From assembly GCA_022414725.1 (NCBI GenBank), contig CM039465.1, positions 23,645,108 to 23,709,107 on the forward strand: a DNA stretch of 64,000 bases, written 5' to 3'. The notes under the pieces are model-generated. The model made no database searches, was not told the origin of the DNA, and was given only the letters and a program-made list of their open reading frames with translations. Below, piece after piece: positions 55,759-64,000 of this stretch. The position numbers and the translations under genes were made by a program. Positions within the stretch are counted from its first letter, which is position 1; every line of letters begins with the position of its first letter. This stretch comes from Microglena sp. YARC. Its lineage: Eukaryota > Chlorophyta > Chlorophyceae > Chlamydomonadales > Chlamydomonadaceae.

Positions 55759-56077
55759 TGTAACGTGTGAAAGACGTCTTAGCTTGATATAAAGTATCAG
55801 GAGAGAAAGGAATCGAACCTCTCTGTTTTCTGGCCTAGAGAGTTAAGCTTCGGGCTTAAGTCTCATACATTCTCCCTTGGTTTAACGATAAACCCGTCTA
55901 TTCGAGTTTAGACTTCCGGAGTCCTCGAACCGTCTGAAGGGCGCGTGTAGGGCGCGGACGTAAGGCGCGGACCTGGTTAACGGTTCGAACCGTCCGACAG
56001 GTCACGTCAGTTCCCCTTCCTCGGGGAAGTCGTCGCCACCTCGAGGTAGCGCAGGTGACGGATCGTTATCTGTCACA
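55759..56077 (-). repeat. 3' LTR of the Ty3-like element (left)
   Basis: 319 bp, TGTAAC...GTCACA on the plus strand, ~98% identical to 61156-61473. On the minus strand it is preceded by a purine-rich tract, AGAGAGGGGGGAAA (56078-56091), the expected polypurine tract, which fixes the element's orientation. It contains an exact Pol III B box, GGTTCGATTCC (minus). Confidence 0.95.
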
Positions 56078-56819
56078 TTTCCCCCCTCTCTAGCTCGCGA
56101 CTTCTCCTGGAGTCGTGTGCTTTGTCGTAGGACGTACTCGTCAGGGGTGTCTGTCGAGTCCTCGCGACGAGTGCAGGGGCGGACCGGCGCGTGCTGATCA
56201 GGGACGTGTGGGACCTCGATGGGAGCGTTTGGAACAGCGAGGTCGGATTAGAGTTCCCACGTATGGACGTGATCAGAGTGCAGGCACTGTACGAAGTAGC
56301 GAAGGAGTCCTGAGTCGATTTGGTGGTCGTAATTTCGTAGAAGGGTCGTCGGTAGCCCAGAAAGATCGGGGTAGGGGCGAATTATCGGGGATCCATCGGG
56401 GACGTAAGCCTGGAGTAGGACACGTGGAACGGAGGGTGGATGCGTCAGCCCTCGAGGAGGTCGATGGTCGTGGTCGTTTAGCGTCTGGGCGCTGTCGATC
56501 CTCGGAAAGGCCTGTTTCGCACAGTCCAAGGCGTTGGTCACATGTTGAACCCAAAACACCGCCTGAGGGCTGTCAGAAGGGAGTATCGTGTCGGGAGGTT
56601 GGAGAGCGACACGGTGAGGCAATCGGGTGCAATTGGTCTCAGTTGGTAAGGCGGTCGGGATTGCCATCGGGGTCAGCGTGCGTGCGCTGTCGTTAGGAAG
56701 GGAGACTTATGAGGGGTGATCAGTCCCTGTTTTGTCCCCGGTTCGTTTTCGTTGTGTGTGCGGTTCGTTGTGTGTGTTACGGACCTGGCCAGGTATATTT
56801 TTCGTGGATTCAGAAAAAT

Positions 56820-57015
56820 CGGCAAGATCGGCTAAGCGGGATCGGCAAGATCGGCCACAGTGGCGGGATCGGCAAGATCGGCAAAGCAGGATCGGCAAGA
56901 TTGGCAAAGTCGATGGCGGGATCGGCAAGATCGGCATAGCAGGATCGGCAAGATCGGCCAAGTCGATGGCGGGATCGGCAAGATCGGCAAAGCAGGATCG
57001 GCAGGATCGGCCAAT
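56820..57015. repeat. ATCGGCAAG minisatellite inside Ty3 pol
   Basis: About 15 units of GGATCGGCAAGATCGGC with CAAAG, CCAAG or CATAG spacers, on the 3' side of the integrase zinc domain. Confidence 0.9.
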
Positions 57016-57081
57016 GGTGTCGTTCCAACCCACGTGTAGGGAGCGGTTGTAGCGTGTCTTGGCTTTGCTCGTGTGAAGCCT

Positions 57082-57756
57082 TCACCGATTGGCACAAATG
57101 ACAGGATCGAACATAATCGATAACATCAAGGCGCATCGTAGGCCATCAGTAATAACGGCCGATAGAGTTGAACATGCGTTCGAACCACGGGTGCCCGCCA
57201 CACTGGGTATAATGGAAGGCGAACAAGATGCGACTCTTGAGGGCGTTGCCATTTGGGACCACGATCTGCGCCTCGGATGCTGAACGCATAGAGCGGCCTG
57301 AACCAACCCAGGAGCCATCGGGGTGTAGGGTAAGGTGTTGCGTGTTTCGAGGACACCGGAACCAAGAGTCACGTTCGGACGCGAGCAAAATATCGGGGAA
57401 AATTTCACGAGGGTGGATAGGGTCGAGTCGTTCCACAGAGAAAAATTCCATGTATTGCTTACGTTAAAGCCTCGGGCTTGCTTACGTGAAAGAATCGGTT
57501 GATTTGCGAGGTAGACTAGTGGTTCGTGGTCAGTATCGAGTTCGAATTCGCCTGTACATTCTTTGAGATAGCATCGCCATTCCTTAAGCGCGAGTTTTTG
57601 AGAACTTGTGGGAATGGAAAGCAATCGGCCAACCCTCTGAAGGAGAACGCCCCCCCGGCCCTCGAAGGAAGCGTCCGTGACAGCTCGGAATTGTAACGTT
57701 GGATCGGGGTGGGCAAGCAGAGGAGCGTTGGTAAGGCTTTCGTTTATAGCGTTCAA
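57082..57756 (-). pseudogene. Ty3 RNase H / integrase zinc region, frameshifted
   Basis: An open frame of 224 codons contains the connection/RNase H segment (TDASFEGRGGVLLQ, DTDHEPLVYL). The integrase zinc-binding segment is in another frame (57146-57451), so a frameshift lies near 57450. The zinc motif H-x-H...C-x2-C is present (FHYTQCGGH, SCHLC). Confidence 0.8.
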
Positions 57757-58129
57757 GGCACTTCGACAGTCTTGGGTCCAGGCCGCCGCAAAACCTGATC
57801 CCCGCAGTCCGGCGTTCCGTTACCCAAGGGCTTGCCTGCCAGCGTTGGTATTTAAATACCAACCCACGGGTCGTGTCGATTTTTCAATCGCGGTCAGAGG
57901 GGGTGCGAGTGCGGGGTATCCTTAGTGGAACGGTTGTACATGCTTCGAGCAGGTCGGAGTCGGGCAGGCGTGATTGCCCTGACGTGCGTTTTGTTGACTC
58001 GATTGCCATCCCCCGAGAGCACGTGGCCGAGATACTTCACTTCGGGAGTTCGGGTTGGAAGAATCTGCCTGTTTCGGGTAGGACCATTCCGTTGTCCCTT
58101 CGTGTTCTGCATCGTCTACTGAAGAGGAG

Positions 58130-58279
58130 TTCAGCGGGAGACACTTGGTGTCCGCGTGAGGATTTCAGGGATGCCGCCAGTGATGGGGCAAACAAACGAG
58201 GTGTCCTGTCGAAGGACCTGAATTCGTTTAGCATGGGGATTTCCGGAAGTTGAACGATTCCCAATTGAAGAATCTCAGC
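58130..58279. repeat. Left copy of a ~150-bp target-site duplication
   Basis: TTCAGCGGGAGACACTTGG through GAAGAATCTCAGC is repeated with one visible mismatch (CACTTGG versus CACTCGG) at 60408-60557, flanking a LINE. Confidence 0.92.
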
Positions 58280-60407
58280 ACCACGCAGAAGCACAACACA
58301 TCCCAACATGCACTGTCTTACTCATCCCAGACAACTATAATGCCCCCTACAAGAAACTATTGCACCACCCCTGGATCCATCACGTGGACTCCAGACCTTT
58401 CTCTGAAATCTACAGCACCTCTGAAACCTGGCTAGGGGGCAAACATCACAACCCTACCTCCTCCCACAAGCTCCACATTCTCATCATCAGCAACCCAAGC
58501 AGCCAACCTGAATACCTAAACCGTCTCCAGGGGTTCAAAGACATCTGGTCACAGCACATGCTCAGCATCTCACCTACTGGGAACCACATAACCTCCCTGC
58601 ACATCCTACCCTTACCTCTTCAGACACACAAATCACCTACCCCAGGACTCTTAAATCCCTCACTACCCTGCCCTGGCAGCCTACCACCCACCACTGCCCC
58701 CCTCTGCTCCCACAGTTATCTACCCCTGCCACTACCCAGCCATACCTACCCTAGGTCTGCAGGTCTATACTGATGGCAGCCCTGATCAAGGGAGCCCCTG
58801 GCACCCCCAGCAAAATAGGTGCAGGGGTCTACATACCTGTGGCTGGTATGAGCTATTCCATTAACCCAGGAGGCCAAGGCGCCACCAGAACTAACAACCG
58901 GGCTGAATTAGTGGCCATCCATCAAGCCATAGCACGCATTGACTATAATACTGACCTCACCCTGCACACTGACAGCCTCTGCTCACTCCAACTCATTAAC
59001 AAAATGATTCAAGATCCTACTACCTCTACACGTTCTCTTCACTCTGAACTCCTGCATTCTATCCGCACTCACCTTGTCCAACGCATTCTGGCAGGATCAC
59101 ACACTACCCTCTGCAAAGTACGCTCACACACTGCATATTGGGCAATGATAGAGCAGATGCACTAGCACGCAATGCAGCCACCAACCCAGCATCTGTACGA
59201 TACACCGACACCACTGGAGAACAACCCCGCCACAACACCTATTGGCCCACTGTCCAACCCCCCTGCACACCTCTTGGCACAACTCCCCCACGAGCCTTAG
59301 CACCTAACCTCACCAACGGGATCAGTCTTAACCTTCCCACTAGCTGCCACCTCGGACAACATCCCCTCAAAGGCATATATGCCACCACCTGGGCTGATAA
59401 CACCCCCTTGCATCTACCCCACTCCAGCAATAAATTCTGGACATCCTCTCACATCACCCACAAAACTAAGGTCTGCATCCTCAAGGCCAGATGGGGCCGA
59501 CTGTGGAACAGAAGCTTGCCTATCGCTGGAAGATGCCCTATGCTAACAACCCCAACCCTGCCACCTCCCCCACATGCCCTATTTGTACCACCCACGAGGA
59601 CGGAGCTGGCCACATTCTTGCTGGCTGCACACACGCTACCTTGAAGGGCATGTACATCAAGCGTCATGACGCAGCTGTCCACTTACTGCACAAGGCCATC
59701 AGCAAAGGCGCCCTTGGATCCCGCCGCGTTATCATGGACGCAGGTAGGCTGGAGGACCTCCCCCGCGGAGTCCTTGGCAAAACACTGCCTGACTGGTTAC
59801 GCCCTCCCTCCATCTCAGCAGAGATCTGGCCCAAACTGAGGCCAGATCTCGCCATCCTGCCCGAGGTGACTCACCCACCATTGCTGCTGACAAGGAAATC
59901 TGGATTCTAGAGCTGGGATACTGCTCTGACACCAACCATGCCACTAAGGCAGAGGATAAACATGCCCAACACACCCAGTTGGTGGCCGGCCTAAGCTAGC
60001 TGGCTACCTTGTTCACTACCTAGTTGTTACCATTGGTACCACTGGCACCATCCCCAGAACCTTTGTGACCTCCATGACCACCCTTGGTCTTACCAATTTA
60101 GAAATTCTTACATTAGCAGACCAGCTGCACCACCACTCTGTTGACAGCTTTCAGACTATTTTACAATGTCGTAGATTCATGGAACACCACCCCGCCGGAG
60201 ATTAACATTTTTTGGTCCAGCTAGTGCCACCCACGTGACTGACTGAAATGACTCTCAGTCAGTTACGGGTGGGATCACAACTAGTACTGGATATTTTTTG
60301 TGTTTATATATGGTGACTACAGCTAGCTTCTGCGTACGCTGTGGTGTCCTTAATCTCACGTCCCTAGAGTATTTATATTTCTTGGATGTAACAATTTCAA
60401 TTTCAAT
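58280..60407 (+). mobile_element. 5'-truncated LINE (RNase H to C-terminus) inserted in the Ty3 element
   Basis: Plus-strand non-LTR element tail. An RNase H domain shows all four positions, split by frameshifts: LQVYTDGS (58760-58780), RAELVAIHQAI, LHTDSLCSLQLINK and GNDRADALARNAA (59140-59180). Downstream is a Cys/His region, CPICTTHEDGAGHILAGCTH then KGMYIKRHDAAVHL, and a C-terminal block DKEIWILELGYCSDT, typical of LINE families that carry RNase H near the ORF2 end. The 3' end is (ATTTCA)n-like (CAATTTCAATTTCAATTTC). It is flanked by ~150-bp direct repeats. Dead copy: 5'-truncated and frameshifted. Confidence 0.9.
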
Positions 60408-60557
60408 TTCAGCGGGAGACACTCGGTGTCCGCGTGAGGATTTCAGGGATGCCGCCAGTGATGGGGCAAACAAACGAGGTGTCCTGTCGAAGGACCTGAA
60501 TTCGTTTAGCATGGGGATTTCCGGAAGTTGAACGATTCCCAATTGAAGAATCTCAGC
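60408..60557. repeat. Right copy of the ~150-bp target-site duplication
   Basis: Matches 58130-58279. Beyond it the Ty3 sequence continues (TGGAGCTGCGTTCAC), showing the repeat is target sequence of the host element. Confidence 0.92.
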
Positions 60558-60613
60558 TGGAGCTGCGTTCACTTTGCTGGTGGACACGAGCCCCGTCTCA
60601 GCTGGAGGTGCGT

Positions 60614-61069
60614 TCACTTCACTTGTGAATTGCTGGTGGACAGTAGCCCAAGGGCGTTGCGTTCTGCAATTTCGAAGAGCTCGTTTCGACCCAACCTGCA
60701 GGCTACAAGTTCAGGGTATGTTGTCGTGAGCCGTTGTCGGGTCAGGCCCGTCCTGGGGACCCAGAGGGTGGCCGGTGACCAGAGGCGAAAGCATGGGAGG
60801 TGTAATTCGGGGCGTGAGTGGGGACGGGAAACGGAACGAGGAACGAGCATTCGCTGCTGCAACGGAACAAGGGACAAGCCTAGCGCAACAGGTATCAAAG
60901 GCATATTATCATGGCCCGTCCAAATGGGGTTTTTTCGAGGGCAGGCAGAGGCATCACGACTTCTTACCGACGGGGAGTAGCCTCGAGGTAGGAGAGCCTC
61001 TGTTCCAAGAAGCGGGGCGGACGGTTGGGTGGGTGCAGTGTCCAGCGAGGGTCCAGAAAGTAAGTCCAC
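60614..61069 (-). pseudogene. Ty3 5' coding remnant (gag-side), unrecognised
   Basis: A 151-codon frame just inside the 5' LTR (MDLLSGPSLDTAPTQPSAPL...NELFEIAERNALG). Its position suits gag, but no zinc knuckle or capsid motif is seen. It continues toward the segment later split by the LINE (LPEIPMLNEFRSFDRTPRL). Confidence 0.45.
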
Positions 61070-61155
61070 TGAAGAGGGCGTTGATCTGCGGATAGGTGGG
61101 GGGGGGGGGGGGGGGGGCAGCGTGAAAAAAAAGAGATCAGGCTCCGTAAACCAAA

Positions 61156-61473
61156 TGTGACGTCTGAAAGATGTCTTAGCTTGATATAAAGTATCAGGAG
61201 AGAAAGGAATCGAACCTCTCTGTTTTCTGGCCTAGAGAGTTAAGCTTCGGGCTTAAGTCTCATACATTCTCCCTTGGTTTAACGATAAACCCGTCTATTC
61301 GAGTTTAGACTTCCGGAGTCCTCGAACCGTCTGAAGGGCGCGTGTAGGGCGCGGTATAAGGCGCGGACCTGGTTAACGGTTCGAACCGTCCGACAGGTCA
61401 CGTCAGTTCCCCTTCCTCGGGGAAGTCATCGCCACCTCGAGGTAGCGCAGGTGACGGATCGTTATCTGTCACA
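61156..61473 (-). repeat. 5' LTR of the Ty3-like element (right)
   Basis: 318 bp, TGTGAC...GTCACA. It differs from the left LTR at only about six positions, implying a recent insertion. Confidence 0.95.
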
Positions 61474-61554
61474 ATTTCCCCTTTGCTTCTTCGTGCCCCT
61501 CGTAGCTCATTGCATCAGCGCATTATGCTTGACAAGGAAATCTGCTCTTTCGCA

Positions 61555-62091
61555 CTAGTTCCTGCAGCAGGTTGCGCAGTAGCAAGTTGTGGTGTATGAG
61601 GAAAACGTGTTGTCCGATTGGGGAATCTTATGGTTATATCCGTATGAAACACCACAACTCACCCCCCTTTCGAAGGTCGACGCCCACCTCCGGTATGAGG
61701 TGTGCACGTCCGGCCGAGCCGGCCCCCTCCTAGCGAGAGTTTCCAACATGCGCCCGCGCGGGATCGAACCCGCGTAGTACTGGCGAAGGCCCCAACTTCC
61801 GTCCAGTCGAACCACTCGACCAAGCTCGAAACCAAACGTGGAGTCAGGCCTTGTGGCGACCTTCTTGCCATTGACTTTGACAGCCATCCGCGCTTCCTTC
61901 AGCTCCTTCTCGGTAGCTGAAAGGTCGGGAGGCGAAGGTGCCGGCCCTCCAGCGCCTTTTCTTTTCTCCTTGGAGAGCTCGTGCAGCTCCCAAGCCTTGA
62001 CTTGCTGGACGAGCTCCTCGTGGTCCATGTCGTCAACATCCGGGACCTCAGAAGGTGGAGCCGCAGCAGCTTGGGCTGAAGAAGAGGCCAT
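61555..62091 (-). CDS. gag-like ORF of a second, older LTR element
   Basis: 178 codons from ATG 62091: MASSSAQAAAAPPSEV then DVDDMDHEELVQQVKAWELHELSKEKRKG, a charged, coiled-coil-like start. It lies 92 nt inside a related 5' LTR (62183-62477), so a gag role is inferred. After about 90 residues the frame enters a tRNA-like sequence (61750-61826) and likely no longer represents the original protein. Truncated where the 55759-61473 element inserted. Confidence 0.5.
   Translation of the reverse strand: MASSSAQAAAAPPSEVPDVDDMDHEELVQQVKAWELHELSKEKRKGAGGPAPSPPDLSATEKELKEARMAVKVNGKKVATRPDSTFGFELGRVVRLDGSWGLRQYYAGSIPRGRMLETLARRGPARPDVHTSYRRWASTFERGVSCGVSYGYNHKIPQSDNTFSSYTTTCYCATCCRN
61750..61826 (-). 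repeat. tRNA-like sequence (class II-like, degenerate)
   Basis: Minus strand: A-box-like TGGTCGAGTGGTTCGACTGG and a perfect T-arm, CGCGGGTTCGATCCCGCG. No matching 5' acceptor strand, so it is a tRNA-derived repeat or pseudo-tRNA rather than a working tRNA gene. Confidence 0.55.
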
Positions 62092-62182
62092 ACTCGGTGA
62101 TGGTGGGCTCGAGGGGACGTCGGGGGTGGGGAGTAAAGCGAGTGGCGCGGTTTGAAAGCGCGACCAGGCTCAAGAAACCAAT

Positions 62183-62477
62183 TGTGGTATATGAATACCT
62201 TGTAACACGGAGTGTCTTGTAACTGGAAGCCTAAGAAATGATCTCAGGAGTTTAGACGGCCCTAAGAGTCAGAAGCACGGCTTTAGACTCCCTTCCCGCT
62301 TCCAGCGCGTCTAGACCCTAATGGAACCCTCGTTTTAGGTATTCCCGAGTAGCTGATCAGACACTGATCAGTAGGTCAATTCGCTCGGTTTCAACTGCCT
62401 ACAGAAGTCGTTCGTCATCTGTCGGAAAGTCGTCACCACCGCGTGGCAACTCAGTGGGAGGATCGTTATCCACCACA
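62183..62477 (-). repeat. 5' LTR of a second Ty3-like element
   Basis: 295 bp, TGTGGT...ACCACA. The minus-strand start TGTGGTGGATAACGATCC parallels the first element's TGTGACAGATAACGATCC. A PBS-like TGGTTTCTTGAGCCTG lies 2 nt inside, again parallel to the first element. No right-hand partner LTR was found in the window. Confidence 0.75.
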
Positions 62478-62759
62478 CAAGTGTAGCCTCGGGAGTTGCT
62501 GCACCTGCCTCCATGGATCTTCGGGAAGTGAGTGAGCTAATGAGTTCATTAGCCTTCCAGGCCACCAAGTTGAATAATAATGCCATGCCATGCCATGCCA
62601 TGCTGTATTGATTCTTGTCCCCCCCCAACATTAAATTGTACGGACAAGTAAGCAATTGCTTGTGCATCTATCACCAAGGAGGCTGCCACTGCTGCTTGAC
62701 GAACATTACACCACCACCGGGGCCGACCTCCAGCCTGGCAGGGGACCCGCCAGGGCACC

Positions 62760-62982
62760 CTACTATTTCGAGACCGTTGGCTGACGTGGCAGACTTCATC
62801 GCGGTCAGACGAATGCGGATGCCCGGATGCAGAGCCCGGATGCATCCGCGGATGGTTGGTCGGTCGCACATCGCACAGACGGACAACTGCTACCGACTGC
62901 AACTGTCATCTGGAACTGGAACTGGAACTGGGCTCCCGCCCCCGCTCCCGCCCCCTTGAAGAGGGGGCTCCGCCAAAAACTT
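62760..62982 (+). repeat. Dispersed repeat family D copy (3' part)
   Basis: GAGACCGTTGGCTGACGTGG through GGGCTCCCGCCCCC...CTTGAAGAGGGGGCTCCGCC. Confidence 0.75.
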
Positions 62983-63019
62983 AGTAATCGAAACGTTAGT
63001 TATTGACCTGCGCTCAAAT

Positions 63020-64000
63020 TCGTGTCCACTTTTCGCCCACTTAGTTTCGTTTTTTCACGATCATTGCGCAAGCAAACAAGCGAGCAAGCCGGTGACTAGA
63101 CGTGGTATCAGAGTATCATTGTACCAGGCACCATTATTTCCAGAGTCCTCCTTTCATACAGAAACGCACTACCAGGTGATGGTACACAGCGGTGGAGGAG
63201 GCGTCGAGGTCACGTCGTCGCACCTTCGGAAATGTGTGCGGGAGTTCATCCTCTCGAAACTCAAAGCGGAGCCGGGTTTGAGATCAAAGCCGCGCAAGTT
63301 GTTGCTCAAGGACTGCATGCAAGGGCAGCTGGTTCCGGGTAGCAGCGACCAAACAACCGGCGCCGGCGAAGCCACCCGCGAGCAGCGCAAGCAGGCCTTC
63401 TCCGAGGCGCTCCAGAAGCTGGCGACAAAGGGCAAGGTGGAGCTAAACGATGACAAAGTGGCGCTCGCTGCTGCTGAGCTCGCGAAGGCGAAAGCTGGTC
63501 TCGTCAAGGCCCATGCGGAGGATCTGAAAGCCAAGGAGAGCAAGAGCAGCAAGAAACGAAGCAGCAGAGCCGACGAGAGGGCTGGAGCCTCTGCTGCAGC
63601 CACAAAACCTGCTTCTGGTGCTCCTAATGTTATGCTGGTGGAGAAGAAACGGCGGAACATGGAGCCCCCTGTGACCCATGCAAGTGCCAGCCATGCAATT
63701 GCCAACCCTGAAAAGATGGAGGAGATGGTAGTGCAGGAGGAGAAGGTACAGCCATGCACTTGGTTGAAAGAGATGAAGAACAATAAGCCAGTGGGTGGGG
63801 AACAGAGCAAGGCGAGGCGGGCAGAGGCATGGCAGCAAGAGCGAGGAGGCAAGGAGGGAGATGGTGGGATGGAGACGGTTCTTCCTAATGGGGTGGAGGC
63901 GGAGGTGGTTTCTGAGGTGGAGCCCAAAGAACAGGGGACAGCAGAATCAGAAGTAGCGGAGGGAAGCACCAGGAAGGATAAGAAGGGCAAGAAGAAGCGT
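63020..64000 (+). repeat. Copy 2 of the duplicated ORF-bearing segment
   Basis: Collinear with 39730-40560, including ~150 bp of shared upstream sequence (CCACTTTTCGCCCACTTAG, GATCATTGCGCAAGCAA). It runs off the window end. Confidence 0.85.
63179..64000 (+). CDS. Lys/Ala-rich repeat protein, copy 2, 5' part
   Basis: ATG at 63179, open for 274 codons to the window end. It starts MVHSGGGGVEVTSSHLRKC then VREFILSKLKAEPG and LRSKPRKLLLKDCM, a small basic helical module (DEK C-terminal-like, weak). An Ala/Lys helix follows (EALQKLATKGKVELNDDKVA) that copy 1 lacks. At its end begins the EGSTRKDKKGKKKR module that is expanded ninefold in copy 1. Frame intact here, unlike copy 1. Function unknown. 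Confidence 0.6.
   Translation, partial: MVHSGGGGVEVTSSHLRKCVREFILSKLKAEPGLRSKPRKLLLKDCMQGQLVPGSSDQTTGAGEATREQRKQAFSEALQKLATKGKVELNDDKVALAAAELAKAKAGLVKAHAEDLKAKESKSSKKRSSRADERAGASAAATKPASGAPNVMLVEKKRRNMEPPVTHASASHAIANPEKMEEMVVQEEKVQPCTWLKEMKNNKPVGGEQSKARRAEAWQQERGGKEGDGGMETVLPNGVEAEVVSEVEPKEQGTAESEVAEGSTRKDKKGKKKR

Larger units (their letters stand above)
55759..61473 (-). mobile_element. Complete-ended Ty3/gypsy-like LTR retrotransposon with nested insertions
   Basis: Two near-identical LTRs (55759-56077, 61156-61473) are flanked by the 5-bp duplication ATTTC at 55754-55758 and 61474-61478. A candidate PBS, TGGTTTACGGAGCCTGA (minus), lies 2 nt inside the 5' LTR. Pol remnants on the minus strand: end of RT (VKYLGHVLSGDG, ~58030), RNase H start (LLAHPDPTLQFRAVTDASFE then GRGGVLLQ, ~57700-57640) with DTDHEPLVYL (~57540), and the integrase zinc domain (FHYTQCGGHPWFERMF...SCHLCQS). 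The integrase core is absent; an ATCGGCAAG minisatellite (56820-57015) stands there. The RT palm is missing and frames are broken, so it is non-autonomous. A LINE is inserted at 58280-60407. Confidence 0.92.

Overview
The window is nuclear DNA from a flagellated eukaryote with a large, repeat-choked genome. The evidence is interrupted genes with GT-AG introns, a complete intraflagellar-transport gene (IFT80), an mTERF-type organelle-gene regulator, Ty1/copia and Ty3/gypsy LTR elements, LINEs, Helitrons, hAT-like MITEs, a tRNA-derived SINE, and many long homopolymer G/C and microsatellite tracts. A flagellate green alga of prasinophyte type would fit, but the taxon is an inference. A 1,000-base N gap lies at 30501-31500. 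All gene models were spliced by eye, using reading frame, phase and splice-site logic.

Layout: 513-9034 (+) is IFT80, 11 exons and 767 aa, with introns packed with MITEs. 9035-14014 is intergenic and holds a hAT MITE, a 5'-truncated LINE (10047-12030, -) and a cluster of GACGCAA palindromes. 14015-24865 (-) is a ten-exon gene for an unrecognised 786-aa protein. Its introns hold SINEs, MITEs, a 1.7-kb 11-bp minisatellite and a ~690-nt pyrimidine tract. A possible divergent gene starts 43 bp away (24909, +). 25990-28600 is a decayed copia element; 28600-36400 is mostly featureless apart from MITEs and the gap. 36400-39345 (-) is the 5' part of a C2-domain gene. 39730-41690 and 63020-64000 are two copies of a repeated ORF family encoding a Lys/Ala-rich basic protein.

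42158-45171 holds two tandem non-autonomous Helitrons, and a third related copy lies at 52138-53800. All three sit in TATG or TA microsatellites. 48085-51625 (+) is an mTERF-domain gene whose introns contain repeated echoes of its own exon ends and 5' splice sites. 55754-61478 is a complete Ty3-like LTR element (98% similar LTRs, 5-bp ATTTC TSD, PPT and PBS). A truncated LINE with a ~150-bp target duplication is inserted in it, and it appears nested in an older relative whose 5' LTR is at 62183-62477.

The host genes do not form an obvious pathway: IFT80 acts in cilium assembly and mTERF proteins act in organelle gene expression. What unifies the window is the history of mobile-element insertion and local duplication in and around introns. 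The most notable points are microsatellite-seated Helitrons, a LINE with an unusually long TSD, a hAT MITE that duplicated an IFT80 3' splice site, a probable GC-AG intron flanked by an 11-bp duplication, and repeated 5'-splice-site echoes.
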